The notes under the pieces: generated by a model | Told to the model about the DNA's origin: nothing | The model's database searches: none | The model's input: only the letters and a program-made list of their open reading frames with translations | Shown here: positions 1 through 7,005 of the stretch, in pieces | Position numbering within the stretch: position 1 is the first letter of the stretch | How the letters are laid out: every line of letters starts with the position of its first letter | Made by a program: the position numbers and the translations under genes | Origin: an uncultured Clostridia bacterium | GTDB lineage: Bacteria > Bacillota > Clostridia > Oscillospirales > Acutalibacteraceae | Direction of reading: 5' to 3' | NCBI GenBank assembly: GCA_946006915.1 | Contig: CAMFZK010000002.1 | Coordinates: 1-20,174 of the forward strand | DNA: 20,174 nt

Positions 1-269
1 ATTACCCACGTGATTTAAAGAGTTTTATAAATGGTAACGCACCGATTTTTGACAGTTTGGGCGGGGATAAAACCGAACAGATTATGTTAGGGCTACGGCT
101 TGAGGGTGGTATTGATTTAAACATTTTACCCCCTACCGCACAGGAAAAATGTGCCGAATTTGCAAAAAAAGGACTTGGTATTTTAAAAGACAACCGTTTC
201 TCGCTTACCGATAAAGGTATGCTTGTATCCAACGCAATTATTACCAAAATTTTGGAGGATTTTGAATGA
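1..269 (+). CDS. hemW: HemW-like radical SAM protein, C-terminal fragment
   Basis: This is the 3' end of a gene that begins before the window; the reading frame is open from base 3. The roughly 88 visible residues include EQIMLGLRLEGGID and end with FSLTDKGMLVSNAIITKIL. Both patterns are typical of the C-terminal domain of HemW (formerly called oxygen-independent coproporphyrinogen III oxidase-like HemN). HemW is thought to be a heme chaperone or heme-trafficking protein. The radical-SAM cysteine motif would lie upstream and cannot be seen. The stop codon overlaps the start of the next gene (ATGA), which suggests translational coupling. In many Firmicutes hemW directly follows lepA; here lepA lies about 9 kb away on the other strand. 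The call rests on the C-terminal pattern only. Confidence 0.8.
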   Translation, partial: YPRDLKSFINGNAPIFDSLGGDKTEQIMLGLRLEGGIDLNILPPTAQEKCAEFAKKGLGILKDNRFSLTDKGMLVSNAIITKILEDFE

Positions 270-871
270 GAACCTTAAAAATACACCTTATACGCCACGG
301 CGCTACCGACGCAAACTACAAAGGTCAGTACATTGGCTGTAAAACCGATTTACCCTTAGCGCCCGAGGGGTTAAACGAATTACGCCTTTTAAAGGACGAT
401 ATAGACTACCCCGAAATACAAAAACTTTATTCAAGCCCGCTGCTTCGCTGCAAGCAAACGGGAGCGGTGCTTTACCCCGATATGCCAATAACTTTGGTGG
501 AAAATTTAAAGGAATACGACTTTGGCGATTTTGAGGGTAAAACCGCAAGGGAATTGGAACTTCACCCCAATTTCAAGGACTGGACTTCGGGAAAACTTAC
601 TTCACCCCCAAACGGGGAAGACAATACCGAATTTATTAAACGGCTTTGTTTGGGACTTCGGCAGATTATTGTGGATATGCTGAACGAGGGTATAGAGTCG
701 GCAGGGGTTATTATGCACGGCGGAGCAATTATGATGCTTTTGGGTGCTTGTGCCGTTCCGCAAAGAAGACCTGTTGAATGGACGGCAGATAACGGGCAAG
801 GTTACTCACTTTTAGTCACCCCTTCGCTTTACCACAAAAGCGGCATTGTAGAAGTTTTTGACGTAATTTAA
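266..871 (+). CDS. Histidine phosphatase family protein (phosphoglycerate mutase-like)
   Basis: A 201-residue protein of the histidine phosphatase (RHG) superfamily. The catalytic LIRHGAT motif is at residues 8-14, with His11 as the expected phospho-acceptor. The YSSPLLRCKQT block (55-65) supplies a phosphate-binding Arg61. Glu83 lies in the KEYDFGDFEG block, and the second catalytic His151 is in MHGGAI. The length and the early YDFGDFEG pattern resemble the CobC/alpha-ribazole phosphatase and small-molecule phosphatase branch, but no cobalamin genes are nearby, so the substrate is open. Its ATG overlaps the hemW stop by 4 bases, so the two are probably co-translated. It converges on the MBL gene with only 31 bases between the stops and no clear terminator. 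Confidence 0.9.
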   Translation: MRTLKIHLIRHGATDANYKGQYIGCKTDLPLAPEGLNELRLLKDDIDYPEIQKLYSSPLLRCKQTGAVLYPDMPITLVENLKEYDFGDFEGKTARELELHPNFKDWTSGKLTSPPNGEDNTEFIKRLCLGLRQIIVDMLNEGIESAGVIMHGGAIMMLLGACAVPQRRPVEWTADNGQGYSLLVTPSLYHKSGIVEVFDVI

Positions 872-872
872 T

Positions 873-890
873 AATTCCGAATTCCGAATT
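873..890. repeat. Short tandem repeat AATTCCG x2 plus AATT
   Basis: Two perfect tandem copies of the heptamer AATTCCG followed by a partial third copy fill the small gap between two convergent genes. The adjoining AATTATAATT at 887-896 is a perfect palindrome. There is no GC-rich stem with a T-run, so a terminator role is not supported. Confidence 0.6.
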
Positions 891-902
891 ATAATTTTCA
901 TC

Positions 903-1796
903 TTACTTCTCGGTTTCCACCGTTATTTTGCCGTCGTTTACATTAAAGGTAATATCTCCGCTTTGGTCGGTGCGGTAAATTTTTGCGTTTGCATCGGTCA
1001 ATGCTTGTAAAGTTTCTTTGTGCGGATGACCGTAAGCGTTGTTCTCCCCAACCGAAATTACCGCATATTCGGGAGTAACCGCATCTAAAAACTCTTTTGA
1101 AGACGAAGTTGAACTTCCGTGGTGGGAAACTTTAAGCACGTCACAGTCTAAATTCAGTTTTTCACCCAGAAGTTGTTTTTCCTCCTTTTCTTCGGCATCG
1201 CCCGCAAACAAAAACTTAATACCGTCAATTTCCGCAACCGCTATTATGGAGCGGTTGTTTTCGTTTTTGCGGTCGTCAAAAACACCTAACACCGTAATTT
1301 CAAACTCACCTATGCGGAAATTCATTCCCTGCACCGCATCGTAACAACCCGAACCGTAGCCCGAAATAATTTTTCGGCTGTCAGTAGCCGCAATTAAACT
1401 TTTGTATAAAATCTCGGGCATAATAAGGTTTTTAACCTTGTAGTATTCCGCTATTTTGGGAAGTGCGCCTATATGGTCGGAATGAATATGCGAAACAAGC
1501 ACGGCATCAATTTCCTTTATATCACAGTTCGAAAAATCGTCACAAATATCGGCAAAAGAAGTCGGCGTTCCCATATCAATTACCGCCGAATAACCGTTAG
1601 AGTAAATCAGCGCACTGTCCCCCTGTCCCACATCCATAAACTTTACAAAATCTTTGGAAGTATCAAACCCGATAACCGATATTTTTTCTTCCGTGGCGGG
1701 GTTTAATAAAAGAAACAGACAAACCGCAAAAAGCAAAATACACACAACCGCCGATGCTAAATAAAGACAACGGCGGTTAGATTTGTTATTCTTCAT
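903..1796 (-). CDS. ComEC/Rec2-like MBL-fold metallohydrolase, membrane-anchored
   Basis: A 297-residue protein. Residues 10-32 form a hydrophobic N-terminal segment that is either a signal anchor or a signal peptide, so the rest is probably outside the membrane. The metal-binding SHIHSDH motif of the metallo-beta-lactamase fold is at 102-108, and FAGD (Asp200), SHHGSS (224-229) and GHPHKET (256-262) follow. The opening FMDVGQGDSALI and the closing YRTDQSGDI are typical of the extracellular hydrolase domain of ComEC and its free-standing relatives, some of which are nucleases or phosphodiesterases. The ComEC channel domain is absent, so this is a stand-alone hydrolase and not a DNA uptake channel. 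Its ATG lies inside the last codons of the FtsK-like gene (11-base overlap) with only a weak GGAA upstream, so translation is probably coupled. The substrate is unknown. Confidence 0.88.
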   Translation of the reverse strand: MKNNKSNRRCLYLASAVVCILLFAVCLFLLLNPATEEKISVIGFDTSKDFVKFMDVGQGDSALIYSNGYSAVIDMGTPTSFADICDDFSNCDIKEIDAVLVSHIHSDHIGALPKIAEYYKVKNLIMPEILYKSLIAATDSRKIISGYGSGCYDAVQGMNFRIGEFEITVLGVFDDRKNENNRSIIAVAEIDGIKFLFAGDAEEKEEKQLLGEKLNLDCDVLKVSHHGSSTSSSKEFLDAVTPEYAVISVGENNAYGHPHKETLQALTDANAKIYRTDQSGDITFNVNDGKITVETEK

Positions 1797-4170
1797 CGGA
1801 AGAAAGTTCCATTTCCATAAGTTGGTCTTGGGTTATAAGCACTTTTCGGGGTTTTGAACCCTCGTAAGGGCCTACAACACCACGTTCTTCCATTTCGTCT
1901 ATAATGCGTGCGGCACGAGCATAACCGAGTTTAAGTTTCCTTTGCAAAAGCGAGGTAGACGCCATTCCGTTTTCAACCACAACCTTAATAGCATCCTTAA
2001 TCATCGGGTCGTCGGCAGGGCCGTCCTCGGGAAGACCTGTTTTTTGTTTCTTTTCCACCGCTGCCTGACGTTCAATTTCAAACATAATATCGTCGTCATA
2101 ATCAGCGTTTCGGTCACCCTTAACAAAGTCAACAACCTCTTTAATTTCCTCGTTGCTTACAAAACAACCCTGCACACGCTTCGGTTTGTTTGTGCCAACG
2201 GGACTGAACAGCATATCGCCTCTGCCAAGCAATTTTTCTGCACCGGCGGCATCTATAATTGTACGGCTGTCAATTTGTGAAGAGGTGGTAAGTGCAATAC
2301 GTGTGGGAATATTTGCTTTAATAACACCCGTAATAACGTCAACCGAAGGACGTTGGGTAGCAAGCAACAGGTGAATACCCGCCGCACGTGCTTTTGCCGC
2401 AATTCGTGCAATATGGTCTTCAACCTCTTTAGAGGCGGTTTGCATCAAGTCGGCGAATTCGTCTATCATAATAACTATGTAGGGCATTTTTTCGATTTCG
2501 GGGTCGCCCAAATTTTCCACAAATTCGTTATATTCTTCAATATTTCTAACCTTGCGGTCGGAAAGCATTTTATAACGCTTTTCCATTTCGGTAACCGCCC
2601 AACCGAGAGCACCCGCCGCCTTTCTTGGGTCGGTAACAACCGGAACCAAAAGGTGAGGTATGCCGTTATAGGGTTCAAACTCAACCGTTTTGGGGTCAAT
2701 AAGCAATAACTTTAGTTCTTCGGGGGTGTTTTTGTAAAGCAAGCTTATTATAATTGAGTTGGTACAAACCGATTTACCCGAACCGGTAGCACCCGCAATA
2801 AGTCCGTGGGGCATTTTGGAAATATCGGCAGTGATAATATTACCGCTGATGTCCTTACCCAGTGCTACGGTAAGTTTGCTTTTAGCCGAAACAAATTCGG
2901 GCGATTCCAATATTTCTCTAATGCAAACGGCGTTCTTTTCCTTGTTAGGTACTTCAATACCCACCGCCGCTTTGTTGGGAATAGGTGCTTCAATTCTGAC
3001 ATTACCTGCCGCAAGGTTAAGGGCAATATCGTCTGCCAAAGCGGTAATTTTGCTTATTTTTACCCCTGCACAGGGCTGAAGTTCGTAACGTGTAACTGTG
3101 GGTCCTCGGCAAATATCAACAATTCTTGTTTCAACACCGAAACTGCGCAAGGTGCTTACAAGATGCTCCGCCGTAACGGCATTGTCTTCACCCTTTACAC
3201 CGCCCGTTTTTTTCGGTTCTTTAAGAAGTGAAAGGGGCGGAAAAACATAGCCCTTGTCGGTTGCGGTTTCAAGTCCGTCTTCAACGTCTTGGGTAAAACT
3301 TTCGGTTTCGGCTTTAAGGTCAATAACTTCTGCCTCTTGTTCGGCGGTTTTAAGCGCTGTGTCAAGTTGACCTTTGTCCTCGCTTCCCTCGGGATAAGAA
3401 ATGCCGTAGTTTTCCTTTTCTACGGGAACTTCCTTACCGTAATATGTATCCACAACCCGTTTTTGTTTGGAACTCAATTTAACCTTGTTTTTCTTTTGCT
3501 GTTCCAAACTGTCGTCCACGGGAATGTCAACATTAAAGCCCTTTACTACTTTAAGACCGTTATCCTCTTTGGCAAGGCGTTCCCCGTAAGCGGTTTCGGC
3601 TTGTTTGTGTATGGATTTTACAGGGCGTGCAACGGTGCTGAAAAATGTTAAAAGGGTAGTTCCCGTAAGAATCATAACAAGTACGAAAATAAGCAAAATT
3701 ACGGTTATTGCCGCTCCGGTTTTGCCAAAGGCAAGAAAAATCGGCTGACCTACAAGCGCACCTAAAAAGCCGCCGCTTTTAAGGGATATTCCCGCCGTGT
3801 AAGCGGAAGTTAAATGCTGCCAAAAAGTCGCCGCCGTGTGGGCTGAAAAAATATCCACACAAGAGCCGATAAGCACAACAATTACATTGGCTTCGATTAT
3901 TTTGGCTTTAATTGAACTTGCCATTTTGTCCATAGCCGAAATAACCGCAACAAAACCCAATAAAAAGGGATAAAAGTACGCCGTTATGCCGAATATTCCG
4001 AAAATGAAATTATGTATTTTAGTCCAAAAATTTTCGCCTTTTATAAACACAATAAAAAGCAAAAGCACCGCAACCGCAAACCATATTACCGAAAGCAACT
4101 GGGTTTGTGCGGCGGCTTGCGCCGTTTTTCTTTTTTCGGCAGTTTTTCTGCCGGTTTTCCTTTTTGCCAT
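1786..4170 (-). CDS. ftsK: DNA translocase FtsK/SpoIIIE
   Basis: A 794-residue septal DNA pump. FtsK/SpoIIIE proteins use ATP to move chromosomal DNA through the division or sporulation septum. Basic residues 1-20 are followed by hydrophobic membrane segments at about 25-43, 53-80, 91-107, 133-148 and 153-180. A charged linker runs from 185 to 310. The motor follows, with Walker A AGATGSGKS (459-467) and Walker B YIVIMIDEFADL (564-575). A C-terminal winged-helix gamma domain (about 722-780, LLQRKLKLGYARAARIIDEM) should read KOPS/SRS-type orienting sequences. I chose the ATG at 4170, which has AGGAG upstream, over an upstream in-frame start at 4218 that would run into tepA. TepA directly upstream matches the Bacillus order tepA-spoIIIE and favours a sporulation role; whether it is also the vegetative FtsK cannot be told. 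Confidence 0.95.
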   Translation of the reverse strand: MAKRKTGRKTAEKRKTAQAAAQTQLLSVIWFAVAVLLLFIVFIKGENFWTKIHNFIFGIFGITAYFYPFLLGFVAVISAMDKMASSIKAKIIEANVIVVLIGSCVDIFSAHTAATFWQHLTSAYTAGISLKSGGFLGALVGQPIFLAFGKTGAAITVILLIFVLVMILTGTTLLTFFSTVARPVKSIHKQAETAYGERLAKEDNGLKVVKGFNVDIPVDDSLEQQKKNKVKLSSKQKRVVDTYYGKEVPVEKENYGISYPEGSEDKGQLDTALKTAEQEAEVIDLKAETESFTQDVEDGLETATDKGYVFPPLSLLKEPKKTGGVKGEDNAVTAEHLVSTLRSFGVETRIVDICRGPTVTRYELQPCAGVKISKITALADDIALNLAAGNVRIEAPIPNKAAVGIEVPNKEKNAVCIREILESPEFVSAKSKLTVALGKDISGNIITADISKMPHGLIAGATGSGKSVCTNSIIISLLYKNTPEELKLLLIDPKTVEFEPYNGIPHLLVPVVTDPRKAAGALGWAVTEMEKRYKMLSDRKVRNIEEYNEFVENLGDPEIEKMPYIVIMIDEFADLMQTASKEVEDHIARIAAKARAAGIHLLLATQRPSVDVITGVIKANIPTRIALTTSSQIDSRTIIDAAGAEKLLGRGDMLFSPVGTNKPKRVQGCFVSNEEIKEVVDFVKGDRNADYDDDIMFEIERQAAVEKKQKTGLPEDGPADDPMIKDAIKVVVENGMASTSLLQRKLKLGYARAARIIDEMEERGVVGPYEGSKPRKVLITQDQLMEMELSSDEE

Positions 4171-4201
4171 AAAAATCTCCTTATGTAGCACAGCGAAACC
4201 G

Positions 4202-4873
4202 CTATGCGTTATTTTCAATTAAACCGTAAAGCCCCTCAATCACTCGGCTTAAAGTTCCTATTTCGTCAATAAGTCCCTCTTTAACGGCGTTTTGGCCCGA
4301 AAGCACCGAACCCACATCGGTAACCATTTCGCCCGTTTTCATCATAAGTTCGGTGAAACGCTCTTTGGAAATGCCCGAATTACGCTCAACAAAATCGGTT
4401 ATTCGGTCCTGCATTCTGGCAAAGTGGTTAAACATTTGCGGAACGCCGATAAAAAGACCGTTACTTCTTACAGGGTGCACCGTCATAGTAGCCGAAGGGG
4501 CAATAAAAGAACGCTTTGCCGAAACCGCCAAAGGCACGCCTATTGAATGACCTCCGCCCAAAACAAAGGAAACGGTGGGTTTTTTCATACCCGAAATAAG
4601 TTCGGCAATGGCAAGTCCCGCTTCAACGTCGCCCCCGACGGTATTAAGTATTACAAGCAACCCTTCAATTTCTTTGGATTCTTCAACCGCTACAAGTTGG
4701 GGAATAATATGCTCGTACTTGGTGGTTTTGGTTTGTTCGGGCAAAACGTTATGCCCCTCTATTTCACCGATTATTGTTAAACAGTAGATTTTGTGCTTGC
4801 CCGAAAAAGCGGTAACCGAGCCAAATTCCTTAATCCCCTCGGTCATTTTGTCATTCGAATTTTTATTACTCAT
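4202..4873 (-). CDS. tepA: TepA-type ClpP-family serine protease
   Basis: A 223-residue ClpP-fold protein. LVILNTVGGDVEAGLAIAEL (73-92) is the ClpP/crotonase core strand and helix. GGGHSIGVPLAVSAK (106-120) carries the expected nucleophile Ser110, and MTVHPV (130-135) the catalytic His133; the Asp is less certain, perhaps Asp186. The GHSIG nucleophile elbow, in place of the ASMGA of true ClpP, together with the neighbouring spoIIIE-like gene, points to TepA (YmfB), which has been linked to protein translocation and to degradation of small acid-soluble spore proteins in bacilli. I chose the ATG at 4873, which has GGGTGA upstream at good spacing, over the GTG at 4882, which lies inside that GGGTGA. 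A gap of 31 bases separates it from the translocase, so the three minus-strand genes probably form one transcript. Confidence 0.9.
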   Translation of the reverse strand: MSNKNSNDKMTEGIKEFGSVTAFSGKHKIYCLTIIGEIEGHNVLPEQTKTTKYEHIIPQLVAVEESKEIEGLLVILNTVGGDVEAGLAIAELISGMKKPTVSFVLGGGHSIGVPLAVSAKRSFIAPSATMTVHPVRSNGLFIGVPQMFNHFARMQDRITDFVERNSGISKERFTELMMKTGEMVTDVGSVLSGQNAVKEGLIDEIGTLSRVIEGLYGLIENNA

Positions 4874-4924
4874 TAAATTCACCCATATTTAGTATGGAAT
4901 AAATTTAATTACATATACATAGTT

Positions 4925-4953
4925 AGTATAGCACAAATTTAAAAATTCTACAA
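4925..4953 (-). promoter_or_regulatory. Sigma-A promoter of tepA-ftsK-MBL
   Basis: Read on the minus strand, a TTGTAG -35 box (4953-4948), a 17-base spacer and a TATACT -10 box (4930-4925) stand about 50 bases before the tepA start. The spacing is ideal and each box has one or two mismatches to consensus. It is divergent from the promoter at 4982-5010, with 28 bases between the two -35 boxes. Confidence 0.75.
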
Positions 4954-4981
4954 GTTATTAAAGCGGGATATTAAAAAAATA

Positions 4982-5010
4982 TTGTAAATTTCACAGTAAT
5001 GTGGTATTAT
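4982..5010 (+). promoter_or_regulatory. Sigma-A promoter of the E2-like gene
   Basis: A TTGTAA -35 box (4982-4987), a 17-base spacer and a TATTAT -10 box (5005-5010). Transcription would start near 5017, giving a leader of about 33 bases before the ATG at 5050. A second AT-rich TATAAA lies at 5016-5021 but has no matching -35 box. Confidence 0.7.
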
Positions 5011-5049
5011 TGTGGTATAAATTTCGACATTTTTCGAAAAGGGGTTATT

Positions 5050-5892
5050 ATGAGAGCGGACGGAAGAAGACTGAAAAACACCGACCCTATGTACAGGGTT
5101 GCGGCACACATTATGGACAAACGCATTGACTCTATGAATATGACTACCATTGATATCGCTTATGAGCCGATGCATGAATACATAAACAAAAAGCGTAAAG
5201 AGGGTATAAACATAAGCCACATGGCGCTGATTATTGCGGCATATCTTCGCACTATGGCAGAATATCCCGAACTTAACCGTTTTATTGTGAACAAAAAGGT
5301 TTACACCCGAAATGAAATTGCGGTTGGTATGGTTGTTTTAAAATCTTTAAAAGACCACGACGGTACAATGTCTAAAATGTACTTTAAGCCGGACAATACC
5401 GTTTTTGAAGTGAATGACATTATAAATAAATACGTTGCCGAAAACCAGCAAGCACCCGAAAACAACAAAACCGAAAAAATGATTAGAATTCTTTTAAGTT
5501 TCCCCGGTCTTTTAACCTTTGGCGTTAAGTTTTTCAAGTTTTTGGACAAACACGGACTGCTTCCCAAAGCGGTTATTGATGTTTCGCCTTTCCATATGAG
5601 TCTTGGTATTACCAATTTGGCATCTATCCGCACTAACCATATTTACCACCACTGTTACGAATTTGGCACAACAAGTTTGTTTATGGCAATGGGTAATCTG
5701 CGTGAAGTTCCCAAACGCAAGGGCGGTGAGGTTGTTTTTGAACGATGTATGCCCATAGGCGTTACAATGGACGAACGCATTTGTTCGGGCAGTTATTTTG
5801 CCACCGCTTTTAAAACTATGAAGCGCTATCTTGCAAACCCCGAACTTTTGGAACAAAGAGCCGAAAAGGTTATTTTAGATACTTGCAAATAA
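5050..5892 (+). CDS. 2-oxoacid dehydrogenase E2 acyltransferase-like protein, catalytic motif altered
   Basis: A 280-residue protein that resembles the catalytic domain of dihydrolipoamide acyltransferases and chloramphenicol acetyltransferase. It has the early substrate strand FIVNKKVYTRNEIAVGMVV (78-96), the later SLGITNLASI (184-193), and the C-terminal strand and helix PIGVTMDERICSGSYFATAF (235-254). No lipoyl or E1/E3-binding domain is present, and no E1 or E3 gene is nearby. In active family members the last motif reads DHRxxDG; here it reads DERICSG, so the catalytic His and the Asp before the Gly are Glu242 and Ser246. It is probably not a normal acyltransferase; a binding or altered catalytic role is possible. 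The ATG at 5050 has AAAGGGG five bases before it, so it is preferred over an upstream in-frame start at 4999 that overlaps the promoter. It appears to be transcribed alone. Confidence 0.75.
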   Translation: MRADGRRLKNTDPMYRVAAHIMDKRIDSMNMTTIDIAYEPMHEYINKKRKEGINISHMALIIAAYLRTMAEYPELNRFIVNKKVYTRNEIAVGMVVLKSLKDHDGTMSKMYFKPDNTVFEVNDIINKYVAENQQAPENNKTEKMIRILLSFPGLLTFGVKFFKFLDKHGLLPKAVIDVSPFHMSLGITNLASIRTNHIYHHCYEFGTTSLFMAMGNLREVPKRKGGEVVFERCMPIGVTMDERICSGSYFATAFKTMKRYLANPELLEQRAEKVILDTCK

Positions 5893-5895
5893 ACC

Positions 5896-5924
5896 TTGAT
5901 TTTAAAGGTGTTTTGGTATACAAT
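5896..5924 (+). promoter_or_regulatory. Sigma-A promoter of fba
   Basis: A TTGATT -35 box (5896-5901), a 17-base spacer and a TACAAT -10 box (5919-5924), starting a few bases after the stop of the E2-like gene and about 30 bases before the aldolase ATG. The overlapping TATACA (5917-5922) and TATAAA (5924-5929) make the exact -10 box uncertain. Confidence 0.65.
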
Positions 5925-5955
5925 ATAAATGATAAATTAAATGGAGGAATGAAAA

Positions 5956-6819
5956 ATGTTAGTATCCGCAAAAGAAATGCTTGAAAAAGCAAAGGCCGGC
6001 AAATATGCAGTAGGTCAGTTTAACATCAACAACCTTGAATGGACCAAAGCCATTCTTCAAACCGCAGAAGAACTTAAGTCACCCGTTATCCTCGGTGTTT
6101 CCGAAGGTGCAGGTAAATATATGTGCGGTTATAAAACCGTAGTCGGTATGGTTAATGGTATGTTGGAAGAACTTAATATAACCGTTCCGGTTGCGCTTCA
6201 CCTTGACCACGGCAGTTACGAAGGCGCTAAAAAATGTATTGAAGCCGGTTTTTCTTCGGTTATGTTTGACGGTTCACATTACCCGATTGAAGAAAACCTT
6301 GCAAAAACCAAAGAATTGGTTGAAACCTGCAACAAATTAGGTCTTTCTCTTGAAGCAGAAGTAGGCGCTATCGGCGGCGAAGAAGACGGCGTTGTAGGCA
6401 GCGGCGAAGTTGCAGACCCCAAAGAATGTAAAATGATTGCCGATTTAGGCGTTACAATGTTGGCTGCAGGTATCGGTAATATTCACGGTAAATACCCCGA
6501 AAATTGGGCAGGTCTCAGTTTTGACACACTTGATGCTATCCAACAACTCACAGGCGAAATGCCGTTAGTTCTTCACGGCGGTACAGGTATCCCTGCCGAT
6601 ATGATTAAAAAAGCAATTTCTTTGGGTGTTTCCAAGATTAACGTTAATACCGAATGTCAGTTAGCATTTGCCGATGCTACACGTAAATACATTGAAGCCG
6701 GCAAAGATTTACAGGGCAAAGGTTTTGACCCCAGAAAACTTTTGGCAGACGGTGCACAGGCAATTAAAGACACTGTTAAAGAAAAAATGGAACTTTTCGG
6801 TTCTGTCGGAAAAGCATAA
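5956..6819 (+). CDS. fba: Class II fructose-bisphosphate aldolase
   Basis: A 287-residue zinc-dependent aldolase that cleaves fructose 1,6-bisphosphate to dihydroxyacetone phosphate and glyceraldehyde 3-phosphate in glycolysis, and catalyses the reverse in gluconeogenesis. VALHLDHGS (79-87) holds the catalytic Asp84 and zinc ligand His85. Glu134 lies in LEAEVGAIGG; the other zinc ligands are His177 in NIHGKY and His207 in VLHGGTG. INVNTE (228-233) is the phosphate-binding strand. The length fits the Fba/FbaA group and no domain is missing. Related GatY/KbaY tagatose-bisphosphate aldolases share this fold, but no galactitol or tagatose genes are nearby. A strong GGAGGA site precedes the ATG, and the gene has its own promoter and terminator, as expected for a highly expressed single-gene unit. 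Confidence 0.95.
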   Translation: MLVSAKEMLEKAKAGKYAVGQFNINNLEWTKAILQTAEELKSPVILGVSEGAGKYMCGYKTVVGMVNGMLEELNITVPVALHLDHGSYEGAKKCIEAGFSSVMFDGSHYPIEENLAKTKELVETCNKLGLSLEAEVGAIGGEEDGVVGSGEVADPKECKMIADLGVTMLAAGIGNIHGKYPENWAGLSFDTLDAIQQLTGEMPLVLHGGTGIPADMIKKAISLGVSKINVNTECQLAFADATRKYIEAGKDLQGKGFDPRKLLADGAQAIKDTVKEKMELFGSVGKA

Positions 6820-6835
6820 AAGCATAATTAAATCA

Positions 6836-6866
6836 CGGCATAACCATTGCGGTTATGCCGTTTTTT
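6836..6866 (+). terminator. Rho-independent terminator of fba
   Basis: A perfect 10-base-pair stem (CGGCATAACC with GGTTATGCCG) and a 5-base loop (ATTGC) are followed at once by TTTTTT at 6861-6866. It sits 17 bases after the fba stop. Confidence 0.93.
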
Positions 6867-7005
6867 GTTTATTCGGTTGTTTGATTTCTGTTCTTATTAA
6901 AATTTTCAACATCAAAGTTGTCAAAAAAATTAACAGCCCGTTAAAAAAGTCAGCACCTTTATATGATAAAATACTAAACAGTAAATATAAGAAAAGAGGG
7001 ACGAA

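Noticed and set aside
5893..5914. Small hairpin ACCTT/AAGGT followed by GTTTT after the E2-like gene
   Set aside because: Only five base pairs with a 7-base loop and a broken T-run. It overlaps the -35 box of the fba promoter, so it is at best a very weak terminator.
6939..6972. Possible promoter before citrate synthase (TATGAT at 6962-6967)
   Set aside because: The -10-like box has no acceptable -35 box at 16-18 bases. A TTGTCA at 6918 has only TTAAAA at the right distance. Neither combination is convincing.
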